A stretch of 9,171 nucleotides of DNA from Richelia sp. UBA3308 (lineage in GTDB: Bacteria > Cyanobacteriota > Cyanobacteriia > Cyanobacteriales > Nostocaceae). Position numbers and translations under genes: made by a program. The notes beneath the pieces are model-generated. The model saw only the letters and a program-made list of their open reading frames with translations. It was not told the DNA's origin and made no database searches. Location of the stretch: assembly GCA_002361335.1 (NCBI GenBank), contig DESS01000006.1, positions 1 to 9,171 of the forward strand, read 5' to 3'. Shown one piece after another: positions 1-5,713 of the stretch (its first letter is position 1; every line of letters begins with the position of its first letter).

Positions 1-38
1 CTCTGAATTTCGCCGTGTTTATCGATGATGGGCGTTGG

Positions 39-85
39 GAATTAAGAATTAAGAATTAAGAATTAAGAATTAAGAATTAAGAATT
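39..85. repeat. 7-bp STRR, GAATTAA x6 plus partial
   Basis: Six perfect tandem copies of GAATTAA run from 39 to 80, followed by GAATT. Heptanucleotide STRRs of this kind are known from Calothrix, Nostoc and Anabaena genomes. The array is non-coding and merges directly into the TTGGGCA array. The 38 bases before it are too few to assign to a gene. Confidence 0.95.
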
Positions 86-114
86 GGGCATTGGGCATTG
101 GGCATGGGGCATTG
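84..114. repeat. 7-bp STRR, TTGGGCA x3 plus TGGGGCA variant
   Basis: Three tandem TTGGGCA units (84-104) are followed by a T/G-variant unit at 105-111. The same unit occurs in the opposite orientation at the right end of the window (9115-9160). A 14-bp stretch of it (99-112) recurs inside the SelD-fusion coding region at 6879-6892. Confidence 0.93.
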
Positions 115-154
115 ATAATTGTTATTATTCCCTTCCTTATAACTCCTAAGTTTC

Positions 155-199
155 AATCCAAAATCCAAAATAAACGCATCCGTTGTTAAAATTTAAAAT
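155..199. repeat. Minor 7-bp repeats, AATCCAA x2 and TTAAAAT x2
   Basis: AATCCAA is repeated at 155-161 and 162-168, followed by AAT. TTAAAAT is repeated at 186-192 and 193-199. Two copies each is weak on its own. The shared 7-bp period with the larger arrays just upstream suggests the same class of element. These sit in the leader of the gene that starts at 230. Confidence 0.5.
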
Positions 200-229
200 C
201 CTGTTAGGTAAAATCGAAAATTTATAATC

Positions 230-1462
230 ATGGTTTCTACATTTCCAAATAATATATCTACTGATTTATCAGGTGTTAGACTTGATATTCGTTCCTTACA
301 TCCACAAATTATTGAATGGCGGAGGCTGATTCATCAAAAACCTGAGTTAGGGTTTAAAGAAGAACTCACTAGCAAATTTATTTCCCAAAAGTTAGAAAAA
401 TGGGGAATTGAACATCAAACTGGAATAGCGAAAACGGGAATTGTCGCATCTATTAAAGGTAGTAAACAACCCCAATCCAATCAAAATAATCGGGTATTGG
501 CAATTCGTGCCGATATAGATGCTTTACCAATCCAGGAACTCAACGAAGTATCTTATTGTTCTCAACATGAGGGAATAATGCACGCTTGTGGACATGATGG
601 ACATACAGCGATCGCCCTTGGTACTGCAAAATATTTGCAACAGCATCGAGATATTTTCTCTGGTACTGTTAAAATTATCTTTCAACCAGCGGAAGAAGGA
701 CCTGGGGGTGCTAAACCAATGATTGAAGCTGGGGTATTAAAAAACCCTAATGTAGATGCAATTATTGGTCTACACCTGTGGAATAATTTGCCTTTAGGAA
801 CGGTAGGTGTTCGTGGTGGTGCCTTGATGGCGGCGGTAGAATCGTTTCGTTGTACAATTTTGGGTAAAGGCGGACATGGTGCCATGCCTCATCAAACTGT
901 TGATTCAGTTGTAGTTGCGGCTCAAGTTGTCAACGCTTTACAAACTATTGTTTCTCGTAACGTTAATCCAATTGATTCGGCTGTGGTAACTGTAGGAGAA
1001 CTTCACGCCGGGACAAAGGGTAATGTAATTGCTGATACTGCTAGAATGAGTGGAACTGTCAGGTACTTTAACCCTAATTTTAAAGGCTTTATTCAGCAAA
1101 GAGTGGAAAAAATAATTGCGGGTATATGTGAAAGTCATGGTGCTAATTATGACCTAGATTATTGGTCACTTTACCCAGCAACAATAAATGATGTCCATAT
1201 GGCGGAATTAGTGCGAAGTGTAGCAGAAGAAGTAGTGGAAACACCCTTGGGTATAGTACCAGAATGTCAAACAATGGGCGGTGAAGATATGTCCTACTTT
1301 TTACAAGAAGTTCCCGGTTGTTACTTCTTCTTGGGTTCAGCAAATCCCCAAAAAGACTTAGCCTATCCTCATCATCATCCCCGTTTTAACTTTGATGAAA
1401 CAGCATTAGCAATGGGAGTGGAAATTTTTGTGCGTTGTGTGGAAAAATTCTTAAATAGTTAG
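230..1462 (+). CDS. M20-family metal-dependent amidohydrolase (hippurate / IAA-amino-acid hydrolase-like)
   Basis: This 410-residue protein belongs to the M20D amidohydrolases, cytoplasmic enzymes that hydrolyse the amide bond of N-acyl amino acids (N-acetyl, benzoyl or auxin conjugates). The metal-site motifs are visible in order: the MHACGHDGHTA motif with C120 and H122, the AEEGPGGAKPMIEAGV motif with E155/E156, H182 in GLHLWNN, H216 in GKGGHGAMPH (dimerisation lid region), and a C-terminal HHHPRF around 381-386 that supplies the last metal-ligand histidine. Full family length, with no signal peptide. The ATG at 230 is preceded by only a weak GTTAGGT-like element; the first ~25 residues are less conserved, so a later start cannot be excluded. 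The family is clear, but the substrate cannot be told from sequence. The gene stands alone, converges on the GST gene, and has a GTGAGTG/GTGAATG array 2 bp past its stop. Confidence 0.95.
   Translation: MVSTFPNNISTDLSGVRLDIRSLHPQIIEWRRLIHQKPELGFKEELTSKFISQKLEKWGIEHQTGIAKTGIVASIKGSKQPQSNQNNRVLAIRADIDALPIQELNEVSYCSQHEGIMHACGHDGHTAIALGTAKYLQQHRDIFSGTVKIIFQPAEEGPGGAKPMIEAGVLKNPNVDAIIGLHLWNNLPLGTVGVRGGALMAAVESFRCTILGKGGHGAMPHQTVDSVVVAAQVVNALQTIVSRNVNPIDSAVVTVGELHAGTKGNVIADTARMSGTVRYFNPNFKGFIQQRVEKIIAGICESHGANYDLDYWSLYPATINDVHMAELVRSVAEEVVETPLGIVPECQTMGGEDMSYFLQEVPGCYFFLGSANPQKDLAYPHHHPRFNFDETALAMGVEIFVRCVEKFLNS
608..615. repeat. HIP1 octamer GCGATCGC
   Basis: Highly Iterated Palindrome 1, overrepresented in many cyanobacterial genomes. 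It lies in the amidohydrolase coding region just after the CGHDGH metal motif and serves as a taxonomic marker. Confidence 0.9.
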
Positions 1463-1464
1463 GA

Positions 1465-1520
1465 GTGAGTGGTGAATAGTGAGTGGTGAATGGTGAGTGG
1501 TGAATGGTGAGTGGTGAGGA
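1465..1520. repeat. 7-bp STRR, alternating GTGAGTG / GTGAATG, 8 units
   Basis: Eight consecutive heptamers read GTGAGTG, GTGAATA, GTGAGTG, GTGAATG, GTGAGTG, GTGAATG, GTGAGTG, GTGAGGA. They form a 14-bp higher-order unit. The array begins 2 bp after the amidohydrolase stop codon. A related four-unit array lies downstream of the SelD fusion (7983-8010). Confidence 0.93.
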
Positions 1521-1551
1521 GTTATGAATATTTTTCTTACTCCTATGCCGC

Positions 1552-1569
1552 TTATCAGATTACTGATAA
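1552..1569. other. Perfect 7-bp hairpin between convergent genes
   Basis: TTATCAG and CTGATAA flank a 4-nt ATTA loop. It lies 90 bp after the amidohydrolase stop and 38 bp after the GST stop on the opposite strand. The place is right for a bidirectional terminator, but neither side has a T-tract and the stem is AT-rich, so termination is only an inference. Confidence 0.4.
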
Positions 1570-1575
1570 AAATTT

Positions 1576-1607
1576 CTCCCCCTGCTTCCCTTGCTCCCCC
1601 TGCTTCC
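1576..1607. repeat. 18-bp-period direct repeat CTCCCCCTGCTTCC x2
   Basis: The 14-mer CTCCCCCTGCTTCC occurs at 1576-1589 and 1594-1607, giving an 18-bp period. The second copy ends on the last base of the GST stop codon (1607-1609 read on the minus strand), so the repeat abuts the end of that gene exactly. Similar C-rich repeats are common in cyanobacterial spacers. Confidence 0.8.
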
Positions 1608-2212
1608 TAATCGGGAACTTTCATGCCCCGCTGCACTGCTGGGCGATTTAACATGGTGTCGTGCCATCGTTTTAAATTGGGATGGTTATCAAGTGTCATT
1701 CCTTGGAATTCATAAATTGTTACCCAAGGATAGGTGGCGATATCGGCTATGGAGTAATCGTCACAAATGTATTCTTTGTTTGTAAGTTGTTTATCTAATA
1801 CTCCATAAAGTCGGAGGGCTTCTTTTTCGTAACGTTGAATGGCGTAAGGAATCTTTTCTGGAGCAAATTTTCTAAAGTGGTTGAGTTGTCCAAACATAGG
1901 GCCAATGCTAGCCATTTGGAACATTAACCATTCTATTACTTGATAGCGAGGTTTTTGTTCTTTGGGTAGGAGTTTACCAATTTTATCGGCTAGGTACATC
2001 AGTATTGCACCTGATTCAAAAACGGTAGTATCTGTATCTCGATCTATAATGGCGGGAATTTTGCTGTTGGGATTAATAGCTACGTATTCTGGTGATAATT
2101 GGTCATTTTTACTAATGTCAATTTTATGGACGTTATAAGGAAGTTCCACTTCTTCCAACATTATGGAAGCTTTGCGTCCATTGGGTGTAGTAAAGGTATA
2201 AAGGTCAATCAT
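1607..2212 (-). CDS. yfcG: Glutathione S-transferase, YfcG/Ure2p-like (Nu-class type)
   Basis: A 201-residue protein with the canonical GST layout: an N-terminal thioredoxin-like domain (about 1-80) and an all-helical C-terminal domain. The N-terminus MIDLYTFTTPNGRKASIMLE closely resembles E. coli YfcG. T9 and N11 are retained, the positions that in YfcG contact bound glutathione/GSSG in place of the usual catalytic Tyr, Ser or Cys. The NPNSKIPAI segment carries the conserved cis-proline, and FESGAILMYLA is the glutathione gamma-glutamyl binding motif. The DDYSIADIATYPWV segment is the C-terminal N-capping/hydrophobic staple motif. Known Nu-class enzymes act as GSSG-dependent disulfide reductases, so a cytosolic thiol-redox role is inferred. 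The start at 2212 gives the expected N-terminus; the upstream Shine-Dalgarno site is weak. Transcribed divergently from the small gene at 2586. Confidence 0.93.
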   Translation of the reverse strand: MIDLYTFTTPNGRKASIMLEEVELPYNVHKIDISKNDQLSPEYVAINPNSKIPAIIDRDTDTTVFESGAILMYLADKIGKLLPKEQKPRYQVIEWLMFQMASIGPMFGQLNHFRKFAPEKIPYAIQRYEKEALRLYGVLDKQLTNKEYICDDYSIADIATYPWVTIYEFQGMTLDNHPNLKRWHDTMLNRPAVQRGMKVPD

Positions 2213-2233
2213 GCAGATATATGCTGATTTCTC

Positions 2234-2473
2234 TTGTTTTGTAAAAATAAGTTTACCTTAAAAGTGGTATTTACGCGACTGTCAATATATAAAAATTCTT
2301 ATATAGCATATTTATCACTTAACCGTAGAGAGCGCCACGATAAATCTTTAAAAAACAATCATAAGTGTTTTTGTTTAGTTAAAACTACGGATAAGACCTT
2401 TTTATTTTGGGAAAAGTTATGCCAGGATTGGCACGTAATGAGCCAACCTGTTTCAGGACTGTATTTACAATAA
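2234..2473 (+). CDS. Doubtful small ORF in the divergent spacer
   Basis: A 79-codon open frame starts at TTG (a GTG lies at 2264) and ends with TAA at 2471-2473. It is not antisense to any gene and ends in a tract rich in aromatic residues, Cys and Trp. There is no ATG near the 5' end, no clear ribosome binding site, and the first half is Lys/Asn/Tyr-rich as random AT-rich DNA would be. It overlaps the predicted hairpins at 2323-2448. Non-coding leader DNA is the more likely explanation; listed because nothing else occupies this stretch. Confidence 0.15.
   Translation: MFCKNKFTLKVVFTRLSIYKNSYIAYLSLNRRERHDKSLKNNHKCFCLVKTTDKTFLFWEKLCQDWHVMSQPVSGLYLQ
2323..2448 (+). promoter_or_regulatory. Possible structured leader with nested and competing hairpins
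   Basis: CCGTAG (2323-2328) pairs with CTACGG (2385-2390) and encloses a hairpin AAAAACA (2351-2357) / TGTTTTT (2366-2372). Downstream, TGCCA (2420-2424) can pair with TGGCA (2429-2433). The overlapping TTGGC (2428-2432) can pair instead with GCCAA (2442-2446), extended by GG/CC across a bulged A. The two pairings exclude each other, as in an attenuator or riboswitch. I recognise no known riboswitch consensus. The element ends about 140 bp before the small membrane-protein gene. Confidence 0.3.
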
Positions 2474-2538
2474 TTTGAAAAAAAAGACTTTATACATATA
2501 AAACATTGTGGCGCAAAATAATTACCTTTCAGGGGTTT

Positions 2539-2549
2539 TTGCCAGGCAA
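2539..2549. promoter_or_regulatory. Dyad TTGCC-A-GGCAA upstream of small gene
   Basis: A perfect 11-bp dyad with a single central base, 36 bp before the ATG at 2586. It shares the TGCCAGG core with the hairpin at 2420. The position fits an operator or a short 5'-UTR element; no regulator can be named. Confidence 0.3.
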
Positions 2550-2585
2550 TTTACCAAACAATAAATATCAAAATTAGGAATGACT

Positions 2586-2843
2586 ATGCGCTCTAAATTT
2601 CAATATAAAGGAAATATTTCTTTTTGGACTCCTTGTAGAGTTATATTCAGTACTGTAATCTTGACTTTATTAATAGTGTGTGGCTCTTGCACAATACACT
2701 TTGCAGCATCTTTATTTTTAAAACCTGTTTCAGTATTTCCAACATCAATCCCTTGGATTAAGAGCGAATCTGAATGCAAGCATAGTAATAGAACTTGGCA
2801 AGATGATAAATGCTGGGATTATGAACACGGTATCACGTTTTGA
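2586..2843 (+). CDS. Small single-pass membrane protein with C-terminal Cys/Trp motif, unknown function
   Basis: The frame opens at ATG 2580, but TAGGA (2575-2579) lies directly against that codon and 6 nt before the next ATG (2586), so the 85-residue product beginning MRSKFQYKG is preferred. A basic N-terminus is followed by one long hydrophobic segment (about 19-45) and a short soluble tail. The tail holds two cysteines in the pattern CxxSxRxWxxxxCWDxEH (C64, W71, C76, W77, H81). Three more cysteines lie in or near the membrane segment (C17, C32, C35). The tail could form a disulfide or a small metal site, but that is inference. No standard lipobox is present. The gene has its own Shine-Dalgarno site and a rho-independent terminator 44 bp after the stop, so it looks like a genuine monocistronic unit. 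I do not recognise a named family. Confidence 0.7.
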   Translation: MRSKFQYKGNISFWTPCRVIFSTVILTLLIVCGSCTIHFAASLFLKPVSVFPTSIPWIKSESECKHSNRTWQDDKCWDYEHGITF

Positions 2844-2887
2844 GAAAAATATTATTAATAATGGCGAATTTTTTAGATTACCAGTTT

Positions 2888-2919
2888 CCTCCTTTGCTAT
2901 CTACAAAGAGGTTTTTCTT
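2888..2919 (+). terminator. Rho-independent terminator of the small membrane-protein gene
   Basis: CCTCCTTTG (2888-2896) pairs with CAAAGAGG (2904-2911), with one bulged C and a 7-nt loop, followed by TTTTTCTT. Orientation and distance (44 bp after the TGA at 2841-2843) fit the upstream plus-strand gene. On the minus strand there is no T-tract. Confidence 0.75.
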
Positions 2920-2965
2920 AAAGTTTTTATGTAATGGTTGAGTTGGAATATTTATCACAGCTTTT

Positions 2966-3133
2966 ATGAAGGGAAAGCTAAAACTTGAAGTAATGAACGA
3001 ATATCAAATGGTAAATATAAATGGTGGCAAGCACCCTGGTAATGAAAAATCAATTAAAAATTTAATTCTCTTAGAGAAAGTGGTAGATGAATGGTTTTGG
3101 TTTAGAAGAAGACGGTTTAATATTCGCCCATAG
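2966..3133 (+). CDS. Doubtful 55-residue ORF overlapping the 3' end of the pentapeptide gene
   Basis: ATG at 2966 to TAG at 3131-3133. The product begins MKGKLKLEV and ends in an aromatic and basic tail (WFWFRRRRF). It overlaps the last 17 bp of the convergent pentapeptide-repeat gene. No Shine-Dalgarno site lies before the ATG. The Arg-rich tail and charged composition differ from pure AT-rich noise, but nothing else supports translation. Apart from this frame, 2920-3116 holds no gene I can support. Confidence 0.2.
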   Translation: MKGKLKLEVMNEYQMVNINGGKHPGNEKSIKNLILLEKVVDEWFWFRRRRFNIRP

Positions 3134-4451
3134 CCATTTTTTGTAACTGCGGTTGCAAATTTTTAGCTCCTTTAAGGATTGTTCCTTGAAAATTTACATC
3201 GTAACAGTCAGTACAAGAAAGGTTTGCAGCCGTTAAGTTAGCACCACTAAGATTTGTTTCATGGAGAATAGCCTTTTGCAAATCTGTTCCCATCAGGTTT
3301 GCTCCAGAAAGATCCGTTTCTCTTAAGGAAGCCTTAGAAAAGTTAGCAAAGAATACTTCTGCATGTTGAAGTTTGGCTGCATTGAGGTTTGCTTGTCGCA
3401 AGTCGGCTCCATTCAGGTTAGCTTGCTGCAAGTTGGCTCCAATTAAACCAGTTTCGTACATTTTGGCTTTATCAAGCTTAGAATTTTGTAGGTTAGCAAG
3501 AAATAGTTTTGCTCCCGCTAAGTTAGCAGCTTTCAAGTTAGCCCCCATCAAATTAGCTTTGTAAAGGTTAGCCCCCATTAAATTAGCTGCACGTAAAGAA
3601 GCTCCACAAAGGTTAGCATCTCGGAGATTGGCACCATACAGCAAACCTTTATTTAAAATTGAACCTGCTAAATTAGCACCCTTTAAGCTTGCTTCTTGTA
3701 AGTTAACTTCATAAAGATTGGATTGGGATAGTTTTGCACCATCAAGATTTGCACGATAAAAATCGCTACCTTGTAAACAAGCTCCACATAAATCGGAGTT
3801 GCGTAAATCAGCTCTTTGCAGGTTGGCATTACTCAAGTCTACTCCCCGGATTTGGGCATTCCTTAAATCAAGTTTTTGGTTTTCGGGATCTTGACTTGCA
3901 TTTCGTCTACCAATAACAGTAAGTGCTGCTTGAATATCTGTGGGAATTTTATCTATTTTATCGGTGCTTGCCTTATATTGCCGAGTAATGCCATTTTCTC
4001 TTACAAAAGCTGTAAGAATTTCCATTATTGTCCAATACTCTTCGGGAGAGTCTTGGGCAACCCTTTCTAAGGCATAAATTGCCGCAGTGCGAGTAGCAAC
4101 GTTATCGTGCCCTAGTTGACTAATTGCGCCCATAAAACGCTCAGATAGCAGCTTTTGTTCATTGATTTCTATATTTTTTTGATTTATTTGGTTATCTTTT
4201 TGAGCTGCTAACAAGGTTTTTTCTAATATGGCGGCACGCTTTGCTCCATAATAAGCATTGATAATTATTGCCAATCCAAGAAATAATCCGGCAGAAGTCA
4301 TTAATCCTTGACTTTTGTATTCAATTCTTTCTTCATTTGACAATCCTTCTATTTTTGAAATCGCTGTGTAAATTAGAATTGGTGAAACAGAAAAAAATAT
4401 TGTTATTCCTATTAACCAATTCATTAGGGCGTCTGTCTTTTTAGCAGACAT
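3117..4451 (-). CDS. Pentapeptide-repeat protein with two N-terminal membrane segments
   Basis: A 444-residue protein, numbered from the ATG at 4451. Two hydrophobic segments (about 10-32 and 51-68) are followed by a polar, probably helical stretch (73-105). Next comes a conserved block (about 103-150: ERF..AI.QLG, R.AAIYALERVAQDSPEEY, ILTAFVREN) that precedes pentapeptide repeats in many cyanobacterial and actinobacterial proteins. More than 40 A(N/D)LxxA-type repeats (about 193-430) should form a right-handed quadrilateral beta-helix. The hydrophobic segments imply membrane anchoring of this helix and its linker domain; the function is unknown. The frame also opens at GTG 4469, but GAGGA at 4463-4467 favours ATG 4451 (11-nt spacing). 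A good -10 lies at 4506-4511. The gene shares its architecture with the pseudogene at 4708-5394. Confidence 0.92.
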   Translation of the reverse strand: MSAKKTDALMNWLIGITIFFSVSPILIYTAISKIEGLSNEERIEYKSQGLMTSAGLFLGLAIIINAYYGAKRAAILEKTLLAAQKDNQINQKNIEINEQKLLSERFMGAISQLGHDNVATRTAAIYALERVAQDSPEEYWTIMEILTAFVRENGITRQYKASTDKIDKIPTDIQAALTVIGRRNASQDPENQKLDLRNAQIRGVDLSNANLQRADLRNSDLCGACLQGSDFYRANLDGAKLSQSNLYEVNLQEASLKGANLAGSILNKGLLYGANLRDANLCGASLRAANLMGANLYKANLMGANLKAANLAGAKLFLANLQNSKLDKAKMYETGLIGANLQQANLNGADLRQANLNAAKLQHAEVFFANFSKASLRETDLSGANLMGTDLQKAILHETNLSGANLTAANLSCTDCYDVNFQGTILKGAKNLQPQLQKMAMGEY

Positions 4452-4505
4452 AGGATCAGTATTCCTCACAACACAGAATTCTTACCGAAATGATTGGGAT
4501 TAAAG

Positions 4506-4532
4506 AGTATACCATTTGCTTTAAAAATGCAA
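4506..4532 (-). promoter_or_regulatory. Promoter candidate for the pentapeptide-repeat gene
   Basis: Read on the minus strand, TTGCAT (4532-4527) is followed after 15 bp by TATACT (4511-4506), an excellent -10. The spacing is 2 bp short of optimal, so the -35 call is weaker than the -10. The predicted start would leave a leader of roughly 45-50 nt before ATG 4451. Confidence 0.5.
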
Positions 4533-4554
4533 TATCTGTCTAAAGTTGCAGTTG

Positions 4555-4588
4555 CAATCTGTGCCGCTGGTAGACAGCTGGTAGATTG
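4555..4588. other. Imperfect hairpin upstream of the pentapeptide-repeat gene
   Basis: CAATCT (4555-4560) pairs with AGATTG (4583-4588). Inside, GCTG (4566-4569) pairs with CAGC (4575-4578), with extra C-G and G-T pairs between the two stems. The two GCTGGTAGA copies (4566-4574 and 4578-4586) are also a short direct repeat. It lies upstream of the predicted promoter, so an operator or a small RNA is possible. Otherwise 4470-4707 holds no gene I can support. Confidence 0.35.
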
Positions 4589-4649
4589 TCTCTAATATAA
4601 TGCCCAAGTGATATTCTCCGGGGCGGTAAAATTACGTAGATAGACAACG

Positions 4650-4677
4650 GGCGATTGGTGCAGAAACATCGCCTTTT
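4650..4677 (+). terminator. Terminator-like inverted repeat with T-tract
   Basis: GGCGAT (4650-4655) and ATCGCC (4668-4673) flank a 12-nt loop and are followed by TTTT on the plus strand. No plus-strand gene lies upstream, so it may instead be a chance inverted repeat. Confidence 0.3.
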
Positions 4678-4707
4678 GATAACCTGATGAATATTATTTT
4701 TTTAGTT

Positions 4708-5394
4708 TTAAGCGTTACGACTAGCTTTGATGTCGCAAAAATTAGCTTCTCTTAGTAAGGTTGATTTAAAGTTAGCACCATTCAGCTTTGCTCCCTGCAA
4801 ATTAGCTAAAAACAAGTTAGCACCACGCAATTCGGCACAGGTAAGATTTGCACCACAAATATTTGCTGCACTTAATATAGCACTACATAAGTTAGACCGA
4901 CCAAGATTTGCACCACAAAAATTTGTTGCACTTAGTACAGCACGATTTAAATTAGCATGTTCAAGGTTTGCGTCGATTAAGCTTGGGAAGAGTTAAGATT
5001 GATTGTTATAAATTAATTTTTTGCTGATTCGCATCATCAAGATTAGCTCTTAGTCAATATCGACATAATTTAAGTCAATCTTATCTCTACGCAAGTATTT
5101 ATCAATATCCGGATTAGTTATAATTTTTATTCCAATTTGAATATCGGCGCTAATTTCAACGTTCGGATTTATTTGGCAATCATTTAATTTTTTTCAATAT
5201 CTGTTTATTTTGATAAAATTAGTCATAATTTGAATAACACTATCCCATACATATGAATATTTATCAGCTATTTTGTGCAAATTATTAATCGCTATTAATC
5301 TATCTTTTATTTGGGGTTTATATCGTTTTTTTATGGCTATTTTAAAATTTTTATTAGTCAATGTTGATCTGACTATCTCATGATTAAGTCTCAT
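4708..5394 (-). pseudogene. Decayed pentapeptide-repeat protein, paralogue of the neighbour
   Basis: Read on the minus strand from ATG 5394, the first 66 codons encode a degenerate form of the pre-repeat domain of the neighbouring intact protein (R-L-I-A-I-N-N-L against R-T-A-A-I-Y-A-L, then D-S-V-I-Q-I-M-T-N-F against Y-W-T-I-M-E-I-L-T-A-F). An in-frame TGA (5194-5196) interrupts it. The same frame continues with ISADIQIGIKIITNPD, matching the intact IPTDIQAALTVIGRRN, until TAA (5050-5052). A RANLDDAN pentapeptide then appears in a different frame, followed by another TAA (4993-4995). Finally, 94 codons of pentapeptide repeats (4992-4711, starting SLIDANLEHANL) run in the original frame to TAA (4708-4710). 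There is no N-terminal TM region. Nonsense codons plus a probable pair of indels make this a pseudogene; sequencing error cannot explain so many lesions. It has the same orientation as the intact gene. Confidence 0.88.
4843..4943 (-). repeat. 60-bp internal duplication in the pentapeptide pseudogene
   Basis: The 41 bp at 4843-4883 recur at 4903-4943 with four mismatches. The 60-bp period equals 20 residues, or four pentapeptides, which fits recent unit duplication within the repeat domain. Confidence 0.75.
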
Positions 5395-5491
5395 TTTAAT
5401 CTCTAATTAAAAACATTAGTAAGAATATTGACCCACATCAAATGTTTTCCAAAGTATATTATATGTAAAAAATTAGTTTTATATTTATAGG

Positions 5492-5608
5492 ATGGCCCGA
5501 AAGTCTCACAATACGCCGGTTTCCTACCCTCGTCGCCTGATTGTGGCCTTGATAATCTCACAATTGTGTCACACACCTGACAAAAAAATGTGTCTTTTTG
5601 CTAAGTAA
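5492..5608 (+). other. GC-richer island with a 38-codon ORF
   Basis: In a spacer that is otherwise strongly AT-rich, 5491-5550 is visibly GC-rich. ATG 5492 opens a 38-residue frame (begins MARKSHNTPVSYPRR, then a hydrophobic LIVALIISQL stretch) that ends with TAA at 5606-5608. AGG directly abuts the ATG, too close for a normal Shine-Dalgarno site. CTCACAAT occurs twice (5505-5512, 5557-5564), and the reverse-complement core ATTGTG is also present. It could be a small basic peptide, a leader peptide 105 bp before the SelD fusion, a gene remnant or a structured RNA; none is established. The rest of 5395-5713 holds only AT-rich DNA and a pyrimidine-rich tract (about 5620-5685). Confidence 0.3.
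5559..5568. promoter_or_regulatory. Palindrome CACAATTGTG
   Basis: A perfect 10-bp palindrome about 145 bp before the SelD-fusion start, inside the GC-richer island. Operator-like, but no regulator can be assigned. Confidence 0.25.
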
Positions 5609-5713
5609 ATACTATTTTTATTCCCTATTGTTTACTCTCTCCACCCGAGTTCCCTTTTTTTCTTATTTTTCTAACATACTAAGTACGGATGAGCCAAATT
5701 TAATTGGGTTGAT

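Noticed and set aside
1..38. Possible end of an upstream gene
   Set aside because: Short peptides can be read in several frames on both strands, but 38 bases are too few to choose between them.
39..114. CRISPR-like array
   Set aside because: The units are 7 bp and directly contiguous, without spacers; this is an STRR, not a CRISPR.
682..1343. Three minus-strand frames opposite the amidohydrolase
   Set aside because: Antisense shadows of a gene with clear catalytic motifs on the plus strand.
1591..1785. Plus-strand frame opposite the GST 3' end
   Set aside because: Antisense to the GST gene and starts inside the C-rich repeat.
3066..3078. TTCTCT/AGAGAA dyad as a terminator for the pentapeptide-repeat gene
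   Set aside because: Only one central base, so no loop can form with the full arms, and the following T-runs are interrupted; too weak to call.
3373..3564. Plus-strand frame within the pentapeptide-repeat gene
   Set aside because: Antisense shadow of the repeat domain; its apparent repeats come from the real gene on the other strand.
3734..4070. Two further plus-strand frames (3734-3916 and 3876-4070)
   Set aside because: Antisense to the well-supported pentapeptide-repeat gene, with no family signal of their own.
4727..4996. Plus-strand 89-codon frame rich in KLAP/FAP repeats
   Set aside because: It is the antisense reading of pentapeptide repeats. The minus strand gives regular A(N/D)LxxA repeats and matches the neighbouring protein.
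5194..5394. Minus-strand 66-codon frame as a stand-alone gene
   Set aside because: Homologous in pattern to the pre-repeat domain of the neighbour and continued in the same frame past its TGA, so it is part of the pseudogene.
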